A DNA stretch of 64,000 bases, from NCBI RefSeq assembly GCF_026210795.1, contig NC_089442.1:4058501-4122500 (forward strand). The letters run 5' to 3'. The notes under the pieces were generated by a model. The model saw only the letters and a program-made list of their open reading frames with translations, ran no database searches and was not told the DNA's origin. Made by a program: the position numbers and the translations under genes. The stretch comes from Rhizophagus irregularis. Taxonomy: Eukaryota > Glomeromycota > Glomeromycetes > Glomerales > Glomeraceae. Below are positions 45,871 to 61,640 of the stretch, in pieces; position 1 is the stretch's first letter; every line of letters begins with the position of its first letter.

Positions 45871-46485
45871 TGTAACACCTGAGCCCATAGAGAATTATGT
45901 TTGCCACCTCAGGTATTAACAAAATGACTCTTTATTAATAATTTAAATAAATACAATAATATGCTTGGTTTAATAACATTAAATAATAAAATAAATAATT
46001 CATAACAAAATTCGTCCAATTTCTCTCTCTGTCCTTTCCAAAAGGTGATCTTCACGCCCTTTTATGTTTGTTTTTGTGTAACTAAATTCATAATTTCGAT
46101 TCATGGATTTAAATTATTAAAGTATTTCCATTGTTTTAAAGTATTTCCATTATCTTAATTTTGTATCCATTTGATCATCATGAACTCCTGAATTATGATT
46201 TATAATATTAACGTAGTGATCAACAAATTAATCACTTGACACCTCAGATCACTTGATTTCATCCAATTTAGTATCTTTCGGATCTTCATTTATCCTTGAA
46301 TCTCGTGACTAATAGTTTAAGGTCATCACAGACCAATTATCCTTGATTCTCATGACTAATAGTTTAACGACTTTTCGGTCCAATTAAAATAAAAATAAAA
46401 ATAAGTTAAAATTTTATACACTAAGACTAAATGTAATACTGCGCCCCACAATTAATAAATTTACTAGGTATACTACGGCATTACA
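45871..46485 (-). repeat. 5' LTR of the Ty3/Gypsy element
   Basis: 615 bp direct repeat of 35997-36611. The element leader begins at 45870 and runs leftward, starting with AG and then the primer binding site TGGTGCATGCTCCGAGAA. Confidence 0.93.
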
Positions 46486-50026
<3,541 letters not shown>

Positions 50027-50190
50027 CGAAAATCGAGAAAGCATTAAAAAAAAATTTTTATCATTACAACTATCATAAATGTAAAATAAATTATCAAGAT
50101 ACTCGTTTTATTTAATCACAGTCATTTATCTGATTATCAACTGATAGATAATCTCTCAAGAGATTCAATGACTTGTTCTTCATAATTAAA

Positions 50191-51874
50191 ATGTTATTAC
50201 GTCCTAATTATTATAGTGCTTTAGTTTTACGTTCTAGTCATTTACCAGCAAAGAATAGTTTAATTGCCTACCATAAAGCGTATCATCGGAACAATAAAGC
50301 CGACTTGACTGGTATGAAGACCAGACATATATGTTCTTTTAAATATTTCAAAACCTTTAGCTTCAATTAGTTCATATACTACTAGAAAATACAAAGAATT
50401 ATTATAGAAATGACCTTTACAAGCGTTCTTCTCCAAAGTATATAAACCGTTAAAATACTTTTTTTTTAGAATAAAAGAATTATTTTTCATATTTTATTTA
50501 TATTAGACTACAAAAGGAAGATTTTGATTATTTATATGGTCATTCAGTTGTATTACCCGCACTTGAACAAAAACGAAGAAAATTTCATCGATTATTCGTT
50601 CAAGAAAGCTTTATTTTCCGTAAAAAAGAAAGGTATAATTTTCATTTATCAAATATTTTTCATGATTTATAAAAATTAATTTTAATTTAAATTTAGTCGA
50701 ATCATTCCTGAAAAGATTCTATCATTAGCAAATGAAGCAAATATTCCAATCGTGAAAGCGGCAAAAGATGAATTAAACAAATTATTAAAGGATGACAGGC
50801 CACATCAAGTAGGATTGTGAAATTAATTCTTTCTATTAGCGTTGATAATTCACTGAATATGGTGTTTAAAACTTTTCAGGGTATAATTTTAAAAGCTTCA
50901 AAACTTAAACCCATAAAAATTGCATGTCTTGGGAGACAATCCGATAAAATGTATTAGAATATTTTGTTAAACTGTATGTAAGAAATTTTGTGCGTTAAAT
51001 TATTGATACTTGTAAAAAAATAATACATGCTAGGTATCAAGTCATCAAACCATATGAATCTCCTCTAAATATTTCGTATATTTCGTCAAATGGAACTCTA
51101 CCCTTTTGGCTTGCACTTGATCAAGTTGTTGATCCACAGGTTAGGTTATTTCAACTGTATGTAATTATTTCATTATTCACTGTCGTTTAACATCAGAACG
51201 TTTAATTTGTAGAATTTAGGCGCTATTATTAGGTATGAAATAAAGAATTATTAATCTATTTTTTATAAAATAATATTAACGCATTTTTATTAAAAAGATC
51301 AGCATACTTTTTCGGTGTTAATGGGCTTGTTTTATGTTCAAAGAATAGGTTTGACTATTTATCTTTGATTAAAACCTAACGTGTCTAAGTGTTTAAAAGC
51401 CAAATTTATATATTATAGTGCACCATTATCCGCGTTCACATCTAAAGCAAGTTCGGGCGCTTTGGAACTTATGGATGTTTATGATGTTGATAATCTAGCA
51501 AATTTTTTAAATTGTTCATCACAAAATAATTGGATTATATATGGAGCAGTATCAAATTTTAATAGTAATAATTCTAATAAGAATTCTATATCTATTAATG
51601 AATTAAATAATCCTTTATCAAAACATCCCGTGATTTTAGTTATTGGAAGTGAAGGTAAAGATTAGCCATGACTTTATACTGTATATTATTTATTATATAT
51701 ACTTATACAAAAAATTTCTTAGGAACAGGTCTTCGTTCAAATATTTTGAATACCTGTCATTATTTATTGCATATATTATCACCAAATACAAAGAAGTCTA
51801 AATATATAGATTCATTAAATGTAAATGCTGCTACTGCAATATTATTGCATGGATTTTTTAGTAGTAAAATCTAA
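50191..51874 (+). CDS. MRM1: Mitochondrial rRNA 2'-O-methyltransferase, TrmH/SPOUT family (MRM1-like)
   Basis: It methylates a ribose in the large mitochondrial rRNA using S-adenosylmethionine. Exons by reading frame and GT/AG: 50191-50311, 50371-50437, 50507-50632, 50697-50808, 50880-50950, 51034-51139, 51213-51232, 51298-51348, 51419-51654, 51723-51874. The N-terminus (MLLRPNYYSALVLRSSHLP) is basic and hydroxylated, like a mitochondrial presequence. The substrate-binding region has YLYGHSVVLPALEQKRRKFHRLFVQE. The SPOUT motifs follow: LALDQVVDPQNLGAIIRSAYFFG (motif 1), ILVIGSEG-TGLR (motif 2) and LNVNAATAILLHGF (motif 3), forming the knotted cofactor site. A Ser/Asn-rich insert lies before motif 2. 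The gene begins 164 bases after the PFK2-like gene on the same strand. The small second exon is inferred from frame continuity only. Confidence 0.85.
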
Positions 51875-54800
51875 CATTGTTAACTACATATAACAAATAT
51901 TATTATAATTTAAATTATAAAATATTAGGTCTTATTTGTTAAATAATAATGATAATTAATAGTATATATGTAAAAGTGAGTCAGTAAAACACATTTAAAC
52001 ATCTATTTACTAATTGAATCTGACAATTCAAAATTTCATGATGCAAAAAATTATTTGAATCATTTGTTTTATTAGAAAATAAATATATAATCAATAATAA
52101 TATAATAAAGATATATAATTAGTAATTTTATTTTTTTCAGTATATATAACATTTGTATTATAATTTATAAATAAAGACTGCAATTCAATGTATATAATTT
52201 ATTGGCTAAGATATTATCATTTTTGGGTGCCAGAAAATAAAAAATTGATGTACTAATCATATTCTGTTTAGAAATGATCACAAGTTCTTTATTTTTGGAA
52301 AAATGTCATTGACAGAACTAATATAAAAAATGAATCTAAATACAACTTCAATGTGGTGTCAATATATTAATGAACTATACTTGTACACTTTTTCAGTGGA
52401 TCCTTGATAAATATAATCTCTTTGCTGAATTTCATAATTTTCAACTGTCAACCATTCAAGAAATTGAAAAGAACCCCTTTCTATCCTTTAAAACTGATTT
52501 TTATAAGATTTTGTAAGTATTGTATATAATAGTTATTGGTTAGGAGAGTAAAATATCGGTCATCCCAAAATATTTTATCCACCATAACCAATAACTAGAT
52601 TATTGTGTCAGTCACACAAAATTATGCTATTATTATAGTAAGAGTATATAAAAAGTATAACTAAATTGCAAATAAGAGAAAAATATCAATTATTTAGCTA
52701 TCAACAAAAAATATCAGTCCGTCAAAATTTGCATAATCCTATTAGACTGACCAATAATCTGAATTATGATTATATTCACATTATACATAAAGTCATTAAC
52801 AACCTTATGATAAAATAGTTGTCTGTCCAATATAATGCTTATAAAACAGACAAAGCTGAATCATTTTCAGATTTGGTTACAATACTGCTTTATAAGTTAA
52901 TTTCAAGCTCCTTTCCAAATTCCAGCTATTGAATGCATTCACACATATTCAGAAAATTTGGTGTGTAAATTTTTCAAAAGTTAATAAGTTGAGCAATCAA
53001 GATGATATAAAAAAATTTGTGGAAGTCAAATTATTTTATGTAACTAGTAGTATTAAAACATCATAATTAATGTAATACTACTAAATTTAATGAATATCTT
53101 TCTTTTTATAGTTTACTTCTGAGTTCCAAAACTAATAATGATATTTGTTCATGGAATATTACACAATTTACTAAAAGAAATCTTTCGCGATTCAAATTTT
53201 GAATTGGTCTGGTTTCTGAGCTTGCTGTATAATTAGTTGAATCATATAATTCAATGTCTAATTTAAATAAAAGGGCGAACAGCAAGAGCACTTCCTCAAA
53301 AAGCCAATGTTGTACTAATAAAGAAAATTTGTGAGGTAAAAAACCAGATTTTAAACTCTTGAGTCTTGATAAACACAAATAATGAGATTCTTTTTAGTGA
53401 AGTTAAACCACCAAAATATAAAAACTCATCTTTATTAGTTTCTTAAGATCTTGTCAAGCTAGTGAACTTTCAATCTAGTACTTTGGATGAGTTAATTAAA
53501 AAGTATGGAAATAAAGTTAGGATGACATCCTTTGGAATGTGAGTTTATGGTAAATGCTTAGATTTGGTTTAGATTTTTATACATTTGCTAATACTAGGAT
53601 CCCAAAAAATACATAAAAAGGTCACATTTGAGTTTGCTTAAAAAGAACTAAAATTTTTATGAAAATCTCTTGACTTTTTTAGATATTGCCAGCCTAAATT
53701 TTATTGTTCATTTGATACTGGCCAGTATTATCATAATTCTGGCCCTGAAAAGTTGCTTATTTTAGGCCAAAATCTTGCCGATTATTTATGACCTCCATAT
53801 GTATTTTTCAAGGTCCTCTAACACTCGATTGCATTTATAAGAGTACAAATTTACATTTATCAAATAGACTTAGATTATGATGGATTATATAAGATGTATC
53901 TGGTTGCAGACATAGTTATACCCACTTAAAAATTCCAATTTATAAGTCTAATACCAATATTGAAAACATTTTACAATGTTAAAGTAAGTGACTATTGATT
54001 CACTCTCTTTGTAATTTGAAGGATTCTGTTTCTAAAGTTTTAAAAGTAATTACCTCTAACACTTCACCTTTTCTGTCTTGTTCTGATTATTGCAGATTAC
54101 TCCTCCTTAGTTGTTGGAAGAAATTCTAACCAAAAATCACATTCTTAAAATGTACTTCACTCTACAGAAGAGTTCTCTACTCTCTAAACTAATATTAAAC
54201 ACTATTAGTAAATTTTAGACAAAAGTTAATAAACATTTCTCTTAAATTTATGCACTATGGTTTGAGTGTTTACAATGTAATAAATGTGCGAAATTCATGA
54301 TATATTTGATTGGTTAAATGTCACAAGCTGAAAAATTTTATCATACCTGGCAGATGAAACAATTGCTAATTTGTCATAGATCATCTGTATATTGACAATA
54401 TTTCTTGTACATTTTTTTCGCTATATATACAGTATATTTGTAAGTTATTTGATGCCGAATACTAATTAAATATGGAATAATTCTCTTTGTGAAGAATCAC
54501 CGTATGAACCAGCCACAATGCTCATGTATGCAAATATGACCAAAATAAATTACTCTATTGCAGAATCATGTGAAAAATCTGCTATGCTTAGAGAGTCTTG
54601 CTAAGAAAATAATTTTAATATTTTCCCTTTTTTGAAGCTAAGCTTCAGGAAAAATATGGTTTGACTGTAATGATAGTCACTTGTCACAAGTTTGTTTCAG
54701 CAAGTCATGGAATTCAATAAAGCCATAATTATCAATTACCATAGATAATAATGGCTCAGATTCACAAAAAAGAATATGTCACCACCAATTTATGATGTTT

Positions 54801-55645
54801 GGTAGGTAGTAACAGAAAGAAGAATAAGGATCAGTACGTTAGTAGTAATATAATATGGTGATAAATAACTAATAATAAGGTAAACATGTATATATTAACA
54901 GTCGATACTGAATGATTATAAGCGATAATATATGATACAATAAATTAAAGTAGATCAAGTGGTGGGTGTATATAATTAATAATATAATGTATACAAATAA
55001 TCAATGATATATAAAAAAGAAATAAATAATATAATGATAATAAACGATATGAAACGATAATAAATAATGCGATAACATGTAATAAATTGTGTATAAATAA
55101 TTCAGAAGCAAATTGACAGGTTTATTTGTTAATAAAAAGAATATGATATTACTGCTTCAACTGGCACTCTGTAATATCCCGATATCTATCTTATAACAAT
55201 AAAATTAGACGAATTCAAACTAAAACTATCCCTTTTATCTTTAAACACCGGTCTTTTATATAACATTAAATTTTTAGGACAATTCTATCCTTCAGACATA
55301 ATCGTCTTTCGGCCAATATTGCCTTCTGGCCAATTGTGGCGATCTGGGCACATTTGTCTATACAGCCACTTATATTCAGCCACTTTATATCGCTAAGCTT
55401 CTGCTTTTTATCTAATCTATAAACAACTAAGAACGACTACAAGTAATATAACTAAAAATAACTAAAAATAACAAAAAGATAAAAATAGAATAAAATAAAA
55501 ATAAAAATAATAAAAATAAAAAATATTCTGTGACAAATACAACTCATTTAAGTACTTTTTTCATTTTTACTTGTTTATATCATTAACTATGAATGAAGTG
55601 AATTATCAGAGGGCATTTTTTTTCTTGCATTTCTGCCATCTGCTA
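51875..55645. other. Repeat-derived, gene-free stretch
   Basis: About 3.8 kb with short decayed coding-like pieces, for example 52390-52515 + (FQWILDKYNLFAEFHNFQ...) and 53475-53540 + (LDELIKKYGNKVRMTSFGM), each soon ended by stops. They look like remains of transposon ORFs, but I cannot name a family. Bases 54830-55130 are low-complexity (ATAATAA and GATAA runs). Bases 55480-55530 are (AAAATA)n. Confidence 0.45.
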
Positions 55646-55849
55646 TATAGATGCTGTTAAAATTCACTAATTACACCATTTCGGCATTTCGACATAAGCC
55701 GTAAATAATTCCGTACCCGTAATAAAATGCCGTAAATCGTAAATGCCGTAATGCCATAATACAGTAATGCCGTAAGTTTATATGCCATAAATAGACTTGC
55801 ATAACTTTATTTTTTAATTAAAAAAAATCAAAAAAAAAAATCTTTTTTT

Positions 55850-56180
55850 TTTAGAAACAGTCCTGGCAGATTTTCTGGACTTTCCGGTAATTGGGAAAGG
55901 TTTCCTTTGACGTTTATTTTTAAAAAACACCATTAACTTCATTTAATTATTTCTTTTTTTTAGGAACGGTTTTGATGGACTTCTTAGGCTTTTTGGTAAG
56001 TCAGGAAGAATTTTCTTTGACATTTATTTCTAAGAAATGACATTAACTTCATTTCTTTTTTTTTTATTTATTAGAAATTGTCCTGGGCTCCTGGCAGATT
56101 TTCTGAACCTTCCAGTAAATGAGGATAGACATTTATTTTTAAGAAACGATGTTAACTTCATTTCTTTTTCATTTTTTTTC
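55850..56180. repeat. Left subterminal minisatellite of the hAT element (about 3 units)
   Basis: Units of about 110-120 bases, each holding a CCTGGCAGATTTTCTGGAC-like piece, GGTAA, then TTTGACATTTATTT and AACTTCATTTC. Anchor motifs at about 55886, 55995 and 56115. Orientation is opposite to the array at 59150-59760. Confidence 0.7.
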
Positions 56181-56414
56181 TTTTTGGTATAATAAAAAAT
56201 TTTTTTAAAGAAAATAAGATTGTTGATTTTATTGTAATGAATTATTTAATATGACTAATCATAAAATGAACAATGAATAAATGAATTATATACTTTATTT
56301 ATTATAATATTTATTTATTTTATTTACTAATTAATGTTTGTTTACCTTGATTACAAATTAATGTTTATTTAATACTAACTATAATGTTTATTTTTACTAA
56401 ATATACTACATTTA

Positions 56415-58741
56415 CTACTTTACTAATTCCTCATCATCAAGTATTGCTTCAAAATCAATATCTGAATCCTTATAATCTACAAGTTCGTCAGATTGTTGAA
56501 TTCTTGAATCTGAATTTTCATCAATCTGTTCTCTAAAATCATTTAAGTTCATAATATCTGTCATAAGAAAATTATTATTAGTATCATCCTCAATAATTCC
56601 ATCATTTGAAGCCACATCATCATTTTCTTCCTCATCATCATCATCAGTAAAAAGATCATCATTATTTATCATGGCTGTAGTTACTTCTCGCAATGCAGTT
56701 TCAAGTTCATCTTCACTCAAATTACTGCTAGAAAATTTTAGCTCTACCTTCGCATTTGTGATGTAATATGAATGTATCTGAGCCATTGATTCAAGCCGAT
56801 TAATATCTAACCTAAAATATAAACTATTAATAAATTATATTAATATTAAATATTTTTTAAATTATATAAATAGCTTTCCTGTCATCCAATTTAATACTGA
56901 AAAGGCTCGTTCACATGCAGCTTGATGAGGAGTAATAGCAAATAATTTCAAAGCTAATTTTTGAATATAATTTTTTGGCTGTCTACATGTTGACCACAGA
57001 CCACCAAAGTTCAGGTGTATCATGTCCATCTTTATATTCCATATCATAAGGAGATTTCTTTTCGCAATATGATCAAAGTTGTGCTAGTAAAATTGTACAA
57101 CTATTTGTATTGCCACCAAATTTTGACCAAATTTTCATTGCAGTTAATGCCATTTGATGAAATATTTTATCTTGAAAACCATTATCTAAATAAATTTAAA
57201 TAAATAAATATATTAAATAAAATAAAAACAATAAAATAATTAAGTTTACCTTGATATTTTGGGTGAAGAAAAAAAGCAACAAGATATGTATCAGTATTAA
57301 ATTGTACCCAACGTTTATTAAATATACTAATACATTTTTTTTAAAAATCTAAATCCAAATAATTTGAAATTTGCTTAATTGCAACTGCCATCTTAATTAA
57401 TTCCATAAATATTGATACCATATTGCTTGCATTTGCTTCAATAGCCTGAACTGCTCTTTTAGCAGGTGCAAGAACTGCTCGAAGTTGCTCAACATCTTAA
57501 AAAAACTGACGATTTTGAAGAAGGTTTTTTGTTGAAATTGCATTATGAAAAATTTCAGGTTGAGTTTCAAGAATCTAAATTATGATATAAATATTAATTA
57601 TAGCTTTTATTTTAAATGTTTAATATTAACTTACATTTTTAAGATTATTTTCTAAATGAATAATCGAATCACAACAATCCCATGCAGTAGACCATCTTGT
57701 TTTTACAGATGTTTTTAAACCACCTCCTTTTGTTAAAGATTGAATAATATCTTCTTGAAGATGTGCACCTGCACGATATGATGTTTTAAAGAAAGTTATA
57801 ATTGTTTGACATTTTTTAAATGTGTTTTTTGCAAAATCCAATTTGATAATATCACTTGTAATAAGATTTATATGGTGTGCCATACAGCGTATTGATAAAT
57901 ATAAGGATACTTTTCAGAAATTAATCTTCTTGCCATTTGCATAGCTGATTCAGCATCTGATACCACAGCTGCAAATTTTTTTGGTCCAATTGTAGTCAAA
58001 ACATTTTCAATTTCAGTAGCATTAAAAAATCCAGTATGAGAATAAACTGATGTATCTTTTAAAGTATGAATATATTGCCTTTTACCTGGAGTAATTATTA
58101 TAAAGGCATAAATAGATCTTTCCAAAAGATCAGACCATCCATCAACCGCTATATATAATAGAATTAAAATTTAAAATATTAATTTATACTTTTTAATTTG
58201 ATATAATTTAAAATAAATTACCTAATGTTAAATCCTCTTCATATTTAAGTTCTTCTTTGATTTTTTTCAAAACTATTGCAGTTTCTTTATTCAAAATAGT
58301 TGTTGAAAGTGATGATCTTTTAGGAGGATTATAGGCAAAACAAAGACTCTGGACAAAATCTATAAAATAAGGATGATTAACGGTTGAGAATGGGATTCCA
58401 CAACAAACAAAATATCGAATTAATGCTTGATCAATTCTATCCTTTTTATCTGCATCAATTTCAGCTGCTGATGAATCTGTATCTAATTTTTGTTTTCTAT
58501 TTGTAGATGTAGATCCAATTGCTAACATCTCCATATATTCTGATTTAATAGCTAGTGGCACTTCCTTACAATATAATGCTAAATGTGATTTTAAAATTTC
58601 TGGTCTTCCTCTAGACCATGTTTGTATGCAGTAATGGCATTTAGCTGTATAATGACCACTATCCAATGGTTCTTTAATATAATGGTCCCAAACATGTGAT
58701 TCTTTACGACCTCTTTTGACTTCTGAAACTGTTGAACTCAT
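56415..58741 (-). pseudogene. hAT transposase (BED zinc finger, DUF659-like, HATC), broken
   Basis: The likely start is the ATG at 58741 (MSSTVSEVKRGRKESHVWDHY). Exon 58222-58741 has a BED-type zinc finger (CHYC ... H...C). The next exon starts at 58148 with AVDGWSDLLERSIYAF, the DGW segment carrying the first catalytic Asp, then FAAVVSDAESAM and, after a frame change near 57890, IRCMAHHINLITSDI and VKTRWSTAWDCCDSI. A stop at about 57496-57498 and frame changes near 57070 and 57000 follow. The dimerisation region reads LALKLFAITPHQAACERAFSVLNWM. The last exon is strongly acidic and stops at 56415. The order of domains is typical for the family, but several lesions make this copy inactive. Confidence 0.8.
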
Positions 58742-59149
58742 TTTTACAGCCACAGAGATTATGTAAAAAAAATGGGGTTCGCAGTTTGTAAGATTTATTA
58801 AATTCTTAAAAAAAAGATTATTAAAATCAAAATCAAAAGTCATGTTACCTTTATTTATTGTAAAAGTTTATGTAACACAAAAATATTTCATTTTCGAAAA
58901 TTTTTTTTACAAAATTAAGTTCTGACTCCTTCCCCTTCTAATCAGTTTTGTAAACTAACAACAATTTACTGTTGATTAAAAATAAAAAAAGTAAAATTTT
59001 ATTTATCTATTATCTATTATCACAAAGATAAAATATTACTTGTTGTCAATGTTTGATAAACAATAACTAGATCAAGTTTCTAAAAGAAATAGAAGTAAAA
59101 TTAATTAATGACATTTCTTGAATATAAATATCAAATAACTCCCCCCTCC

Positions 59150-59760
59150 TTATAAACAAATGTAAAGAAAACCCTCCCACTTACTAGAAGTCCAGAAAAT
59201 CTGTTAAAAACGTTTCTAAAAAAAAGAAAGGAAAAAAAAAATGAAGTTAACGTCATTCCTTAAAAATAAATATTCATGAAAACCCTCTTTCACTTACCAG
59301 AAAGTCTAAAAAATCTGCCAGGACCGTTCCTAAAAAAAAAGAAAGAGGTAACAAATTTAATATTATTTCTTAAAAATAAACATCTAAGAAAGCTCTTCCA
59401 CTTACCAGAAAATCCAAAAAATCCGCCAGAATCATTCCTAAAAAAGAAGAAAAAAGAAATGAAGTTACTATCATTTCTTAGAAATAAGTGTCAAAGAAAA
59501 CCCTTCTCCCATTACCAAAAAGTCCAGGAAATCTGACTAGCCATCAGGACGGTTTCTAAAAAAAAAAATGACGTTACTGTCATTTCTTAAATGCCAAAGA
59601 AAACTTTTCTCTCACTTACCAAAAAGTCCTAGAGGTCCAGATCTGTTCCTACAAAAAAGAAATAATAAAGAAACAAAGTTAATGTTGTTTCTCAAAATAA
59701 ATATCGAAGAAACCCTTCCCACCACTTACCAGAAATTTTCAGAAAGTCCGTCCTGAAATT
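59150..59760. repeat. Right subterminal minisatellite of the hAT element (6 units)
   Basis: CACTTACCAGAAA-like anchors at 59178, 59291, 59399, 59510, 59613 and 59723 give a period of 103-113 bases. Each unit also has AATCTGCCAGGACCGTTCCT-like and GAAGTTAACGTCATTTCTTA-like parts. It is the inverted counterpart of 55850-56180. Confidence 0.75.
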
Positions 59761-59990
59761 AAGAAAAAAAAATTTTTTTTATTATAAAAAAAAAATAGTT
59801 ACACAAGTAACACTTACGAGCAATTACGGCATATAAATTTACGGTATTACGGTGTTAAATTGAATTACGGCGTTAAATTAAATTATGGCATTACGGTGTT
59901 ACGGCATTTACAATTTACGGCTTTTCATTACGGCGTTACGTCATGTGCCGTAACTGTAAAAATAATTCCGACAGCACCTATAATCTGCTA

Positions 59991-61640
59991 AGCCTAGTCT
60001 TCTGTAAATCTACGAGTGTCAATGCGTATATATTAGCTTTGTGCTATTAATATTATATACTAAATTTCAAAGGGCCAGTTCTATGTTTTATTCCTCTCTT
60101 TAAATGAGTTCTACTACTGATCTACTCCAATATCTTGTATTAGCTTCATTTTTTACTTAGTTGGCCGGCCCTTTTTCACGTATTACTTTACAAAATTATA
60201 ATAAAAATTTTACTTTGAGTTTTTAAAACATATTGTGAATTTTACAAGTGATAGTATTTTTTTTTATAATCTACTGCATCATATTAAGGGCGTGCCAGAA
60301 ATCAGCTGATTTGAAAGGGCGGGGGTAGGGGAAGTATACATAAAACTGAAATTGGTCAAAATGGTCAAAATGATTTTGACTTGAGCCCCTCCAAAAGTTG
60401 AAATAGTCGAAATTATGTTATAATTATATGATTTTATAGTAAACAATAATATTAAAATTCAAAGTTAACTAATTCCGCATCCAGTAATTTGATTTTTATG
60501 ATCTTTATACGGTTGGATTCAGCTCATCAAGAGGATTTCAATGATATGTATTTTCATATCTGTAGCATCAATATTAACGGAGTTATTTACGATTAAAATT
60601 TGGTATTAAATAGTCTTATAATTTTTATAGTAAATAAAATTTTAAAATTCAAAGTTAATGATCTCCGCATCCAGTGATTCCATTTTATGATCTTTACGCG
60701 CTTGGATTCAGCTCATCAAGAGGATTCTAATGATATGTATTTCATATTTGTAGCATTAATATTGTCAGAGTTATTCACATTTAAAATTTGGTATTAAATA
60801 GTCTTCATATCGGCGAATTTGATTCATTGTCTAAATATGTTGAATTTTATACTAAAAAAGATGCAGCAAAATTAGGATGTGAAATACAATAACCAGATAA
60901 GTAGATTTAACTTTTAAAAAATACAATTTAACGTGATATAAATTTTGGCCAGAATTAGCATAATTTTGGCCAGAATTTAAAATTAATATTAATACAAAAA
61001 TGATATGAAGCCAATTCTAAATTATAGGTTTCTTAAATCAAGATGAACTTACATAAATTTAGATCTTTGAAATTTATTTTTTGTTTGTAATTACCATAAA
61101 AAATATTTAAACGTTAGCCAAATAAAAAGATATCTATAGACATAATAAAAAAATAAAAATGAATGTTTTTTACACTATCTTACTATCATAAAAAGTATCG
61201 TTTATTTATTTTTAAATTTGCAATTATTGATCTATGATTTGTTTTTTTATCTTTGGTAGTTTATTATAAAACTGATGAAGATTTTATTTAAAGTATTATA
61301 AAATATAGTAAATTTACATAAGTAAAATAAAGATTTTATGCCTTCGTATTATGAAAGTTAATGCATTAATATGTAACAGTTTGTTAATTGTTAGAGGCCA
61401 TATATTTAATATGAGGATAATTGCTATCATCGATAAATTGATGACATCTAAATCAAAGAAATAAAAAAATTTATTTCTATATGGTTAAAAAAATAAATAA
61501 AAAAGATAATAAGTTTATCCTTCTAACTAACAGAGCTTTAGCAAAAAACAAACATACAACTTATCTAAGGATTCCAGGTCCATTTCTAATATTTCTTTAG
61601 GTTTAATGACAATCACGTTTTTTATTACAATTTACTGTAC
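59991..61640. other. Gene-free stretch with a tandem duplication
   Basis: There is no gene. A 190-base tandem duplication occupies about 60430-60805 (separate entry). The rest is AT-rich. Confidence 0.45.
60430..60805. repeat. Tandem duplication, about 190-bp unit, two copies
   Basis: Units at about 60430-60617 and 60620-60805 share TTAAAATTCAAAGTTAA, CTCCGCATCCAGTRATT, GGATTCAGCTCATCAAGAGG and GGTATTAAATAGTCTT in the same order at offsets of 188-190 bases. Copies differ by scattered substitutions and small gaps, so the duplication is not recent. Confidence 0.85.

Larger units (their letters stand above)
35997..46485 (-). mobile_element. Full-length Ty3/Gypsy LTR retrotransposon (10.5 kb)
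   Basis: Two 615-bp direct repeats bound the element (35997-36611 and 45871-46485). On the element strand they start TGTAATGCC and end GGTGTTACA. The 4-mer GCGT flanks both outer sides (35993-35996 and 46486-46489) as target duplication. Order on the minus strand is leader, Gag extension, capsid, zinc knuckles, protease, reverse transcriptase, RNase H, thymidylate-kinase-like domain, integrase. RT before integrase marks the Ty3/Gypsy group. By eye I found no difference between the LTRs, implying recent insertion. The frames nevertheless change or stop at about ten places, so this copy is unlikely to encode working proteins unless frameshifting or sequence error explains it. Confidence 0.93.
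55646..59982 (-). mobile_element. hAT-family DNA transposon
   Basis: An 8-bp duplication ATCTGCTA flanks it (55638-55645 and 59983-59990), the hAT hallmark. The ends are imperfect inverted repeats, TATAGATGCTGTTAAAATT against TATAGGTGCTGTCGGAATT. Both subterminal zones (about 55680-55790 and 59815-59955) are packed with TTACGGC/GCCGTAA motifs, probable transposase binding sites. The transposase gene lies inside on the minus strand. Confidence 0.88.

Noticed and set aside
53106-53378. Minus-strand ORF of 90 codons
   Set aside because: It is isolated in decayed repeat DNA with no motif; likely chance.
59276-59756. Two + strand ORFs with KTLFHLPESLKNLP-like repeats
   Set aside because: They are translations of the hAT subterminal minisatellite, not a gene; the repeat explains the open frame.
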